Source: Plectrocnemia conspersa (Eukaryota; Arthropoda; Insecta; Trichoptera; Polycentropodidae). Taken from it: 64,000 nucleotides of DNA. The notes below the pieces were generated by a model that saw nothing but the letters and a program-made list of their open reading frames with translations, did not search any database and was not told the DNA's origin. Positions 61,419-64,000 of the stretch are shown in pieces (position 1 is the first letter of the stretch; each line of letters starts with the position of its first letter). The stretch lies in contig VTFK01000556.1 in NCBI GenBank assembly GCA_009617715.1, positions 1 to 64,000 on the forward strand. Direction: 5' to 3'. The translations under genes were made by a program, and so were the position numbers.

Positions 61419-61537
61419 AGTAGATCCCCAATAACACGGTAAATTGGGGACGTGCTATTTGATGGCCGTGGCCATGTATTGCAAAAATATTTGTGTGTTT
61501 TTTAGTCCCCCAAATAGCACGTTATTTGGGGTCTACT
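61419..61537. mobile_element. small hairpin MITE
   Basis: AGTAGATCCCCAATAACACG at 61419 on and GACGTGCTATTTG at about 61450 pair with CAAATAGCACGTTATTTGGG and GTCTACT ending at 61537. There is a loop of about 45 nt. It is short, has no coding capacity, and the flanks show no clear duplication. Confidence 0.65.
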
Positions 61538-62104
61538 ATACGGTGTTAAACAAGCAGTGAATACTTGATTTAAATCTGGGGTCTGATTACTCGTAGTCAG
61601 TCAAGTTGAATGGTGTTCGATAAGAGTGATCTAGTGTCACATTATTTATACCAGTCCTTTGATAAGGCTAATTTAAGTCCAATCTTGTTATTGTTTAGCT
61701 CCACTTCCGGTACACGTGATGTAGTAGATAGAAACATTGCTACGGTACATTTTTCACGATTTGTTACAAGATCTAAACATTTTATTGAGCATTTCAATAA
61801 TTGTCTCAAAGCTAATGTAAAAAAATAGGTTGTGTGTGCAAACTTCTTGAGTGTTCCGAAATGCCGCTTTCACTCGTTTTGTTTAGCCAAAAATTCTAAT
61901 GGGCCATTATTGGAACCCTCATATTTGTTTTTTTTTATATAGTTGTAGATATAAACATTAAATAGCCTGAAAAACTAAAATATTGCGATTTTATATAAAC
62001 ACTAGTATATTTTGCTACAAAAACGTAAAAATTCATAGTAACGTTTTATTTAGATATTTTCGATTTATATTGAAAAATTACGATTTCTAATAAGTATGTT
62101 ACAT

Positions 62105-62300
62105 CAAAATCAAATTTTGCCCAATAGAATAGCGCAAAAACACTTCTCAGAAGTAAAAAATTCACGTCAAAAGCAATAAAATCGTGTCGGTGCCGTCGCA
62201 GTGGATACGCTCGGTAATTTAATGTTCATACCACTACTTTTATAATAATATTACAAATTAAATAAGGAACATATCTGCGCCCTTTTGTTCACCATAATTC
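62105..62300 (-). repeat. composite repeat family, minus-oriented fragment
   Basis: ACTTCTCAGAAGTAAAAAAT, then TCACGTCAAAAGCAATAAAA and TCGTGTCGGTGCCGTCGCAG, is the complement of the monomer. The ATTACAAATTAAATAAGGAACAT stretch after it is the complement of the inter-monomer spacer near 50680 and 56705. Confidence 0.65.
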
Positions 62301-63435
62301 GATTTGTATAAACCTTAACAAATACTCTTATATCAGAACTCGGTAAGAATCATATTTTAAAACAGTGTAATATCAAAGTGCAAACAAACAATGGGGACGT
62401 CTGTCCCGGCTTGAGTTGACCAAAATTCTGTTTGAATATACTTGGATCAATAATTAAAATGAATGAACGTTAAATATATATATATATATATATATTATAC
62501 TTTTAAGTAAAAGTGAAACCCTAAAAAGTAGACGAACCACGAATAATTGAAATGATTTCTAATAAAATATTTCGTTTGACTTAACATAGAAAAATATAAT
62601 GACAGTTTATAGTAGTGAAATATATCAAGTATTATGTATTAGGTAAATATATTAAAAAATAATTTAAAGCAGTTTATAGTAGTTAAATATATATGTAGTA
62701 TTTGCTATATACACTTATCCCTCAATATTAAAACATTTTTTCAAATACTCGAAATCATACATATTTGGTTTTACATGTGTAGTGCTACTCACTTCTTCAC
62801 TTTACCTACATCTGGAACATCTTCCACTGCCCATGCCGTGTGTCTTGAGTTGTTTTAACATCGCTTAAAAGTTTGAACGATTAATTTATAAGTCAAAGAA
62901 ACTAAAAATTACATGTGAATTCTATTCCTCGATTTACACGATATTTCCTGGAACGTATCAACCGCGTAAATCGAGGGATGAATGTATTGGATAGTTGTAG
63001 ATCTAAATCGCTTCTTAATTTTGAGTATTAAGGGATGGTTAAAAAATATTTGTACAATAATTATATTTACATAGATTTACTGCTTATGTATATATATAAA
63101 AAAACTTTTAACAAAAGTTTGTAGTAGGATACAGTTGAAAACCAGTACACATTTTTCATAAACAAATATGCTAGGTATTGGGACTCATTAGTAAATTACG
63201 TCAAGTGTTGTTATTTTTATATTCTATCTAAATGGAAATATTGACAAAAACAACAATTATTTATATCTAATAATCTGATATGAATATTTTCCTATTATCT
63301 GTTAAGATAATGAACTAATTTATTTGGAATAAATAACTTATTATTATTATTATTGTTGTAAATACTTGGGAAAATGCTATAGTTTATATCTGTTTTTATT
63401 AATTGTAAATTATTTATAAATTGATTTATTTTCAG

Positions 63436-63960
63436 TACCCCCAGAAAATTAAATTAAAGTGGAGAAAGTGCATCCAATCAACGTCTATACCTTCTAATAA
63501 AATTCATAGTCTTGTTCAAATTGCTCGATCTTTAACCCGAGCTATTATTGCTAATCAAGTTCCTCTCGACTCGACTCTCACATTGCCAGTACAGCGTGGG
63601 TACCATTACAATCCACAAACCAAGATAAACAACACCGAAATCAAAATGGTAGCCTCGCATCTGCGATTCGCCTCCTACAACACGTGTTTGCACAGCACAC
63701 GACTGCTCGATGCGAGGAGACGAATAAAAAACAGTACCTCATCACTTCTTTGGACTTGGAGTCCAAAGAGTGGCTTCCAGCCTCGAATTCGGCCGTCATT
63801 AGCACGCAAATCTATTCATCACTCGTTACGTACGCAACGATGCGATTTTTGCTTAGGATGCCGTTGACTCCGTCTGGGTCTTGGTCATCTGGGACACACC
63901 GGTGTGGCCCACGCCCACCGAAGAGACAGTATTGTTGTGCCACCCACGCTTCCAGATACT
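63436..63960 (+). other. GC-richer block with broken kelch-like frames, unidentified
   Basis: A good acceptor (ATTTTCAG at 63435) precedes a 148-codon frame with no recognised domain. An overlapping frame from 63684 reads KKQYLITSLDLESKEWLPAS, which resembles a kelch blade. The continuation NDAIFA-stop-DAVDSVWVLVIWDT lies in another frame with a stop, so any kelch unit is broken. It may be a pseudogene fragment. I would not join it to the first exons upstream. Confidence 0.25.
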
Positions 63961-64000
63961 AGAAATTAATGCAGGGATGCGAGTGAGATGAGTGAGACTG

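Larger units (their letters stand above)
58037..63420 (+). other. intron continued, no exon seen
   Basis: Contains the second CCGTACATGTACGG repeat (58412-58467), a hairpin MITE at 61419-61537, a piggyBac-like end near 61133-61155 (GCTTCGCGTTGAAAGGGTTAA), composite fragments at 62105-62300 and a (TA)n run at 62476-62494. A TGACGTCA lies at 59867-59874. The remainder is AT-rich. Confidence 0.45.

Overview
The window is animal nuclear DNA, almost certainly from an insect. It is AT-rich, its genes are split by GT-AG introns of up to 15 kb, it carries tRNA-derived and DNA-transposon repeats, and its proteins are typical of metazoans (mitochondrial ribosomal protein L32, TAF13, galectins). I found no bacterial genes, CRISPR arrays or operons. 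The order is not certain; Lepidoptera is a guess. Gene models were built by joining exons by eye with splice signals, reading phase and protein-family conservation.

Layout: 1.14-2.0 kb, minus strand, mRpL32 (four exons, complete). 4.18-37.1 kb, plus strand, an eleven-exon gene whose protein joins a winged-helix DNA-binding-like domain to a nucleoside-phosphorylase-superfamily domain. Introns 1 and 6 are 15.2 and 10.4 kb. Exon 5 carries a frameshift inside the winged helix. 25.4-27.3 kb, minus strand, a galectin gene nested antisense in intron 6. 39.3-39.9 kb, minus strand, TAF13 (three exons, complete), convergent with the big gene. 43.2-47.9 kb is a direct segmental duplicate of the galectin region, with an intact second galectin. 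48.7-49.1 kb and 57.8-58.0 kb, plus strand, hold two GC-rich alternative first exons of one gene whose body lies beyond the window. Their short N-termini suggest moesin, tentatively.

The rest is mostly repeats: a hAT transposon remnant with perfect 8-bp target duplications and a recognisable dimerisation domain; a mariner remnant and a MULE remnant; a tRNA-Ser-like SINE; long-inverted-repeat (foldback) elements at 5.3-7.4 and 53.4-54.8 kb; and a composite family, scattered over at least eight loci, that contains tandem monomers of about 175-180 bp. Several near-perfect hairpins stand alone.

The most interesting points are the winged-helix/nucleoside-phosphorylase fusion with its frameshift and a tandem splice acceptor that could bypass it; the pair of galectins that kept open frames while losing most sugar-contact residues; and an unidentified three-copy repeat unit with a Cys/Arg-rich open frame and exon-like splice borders.
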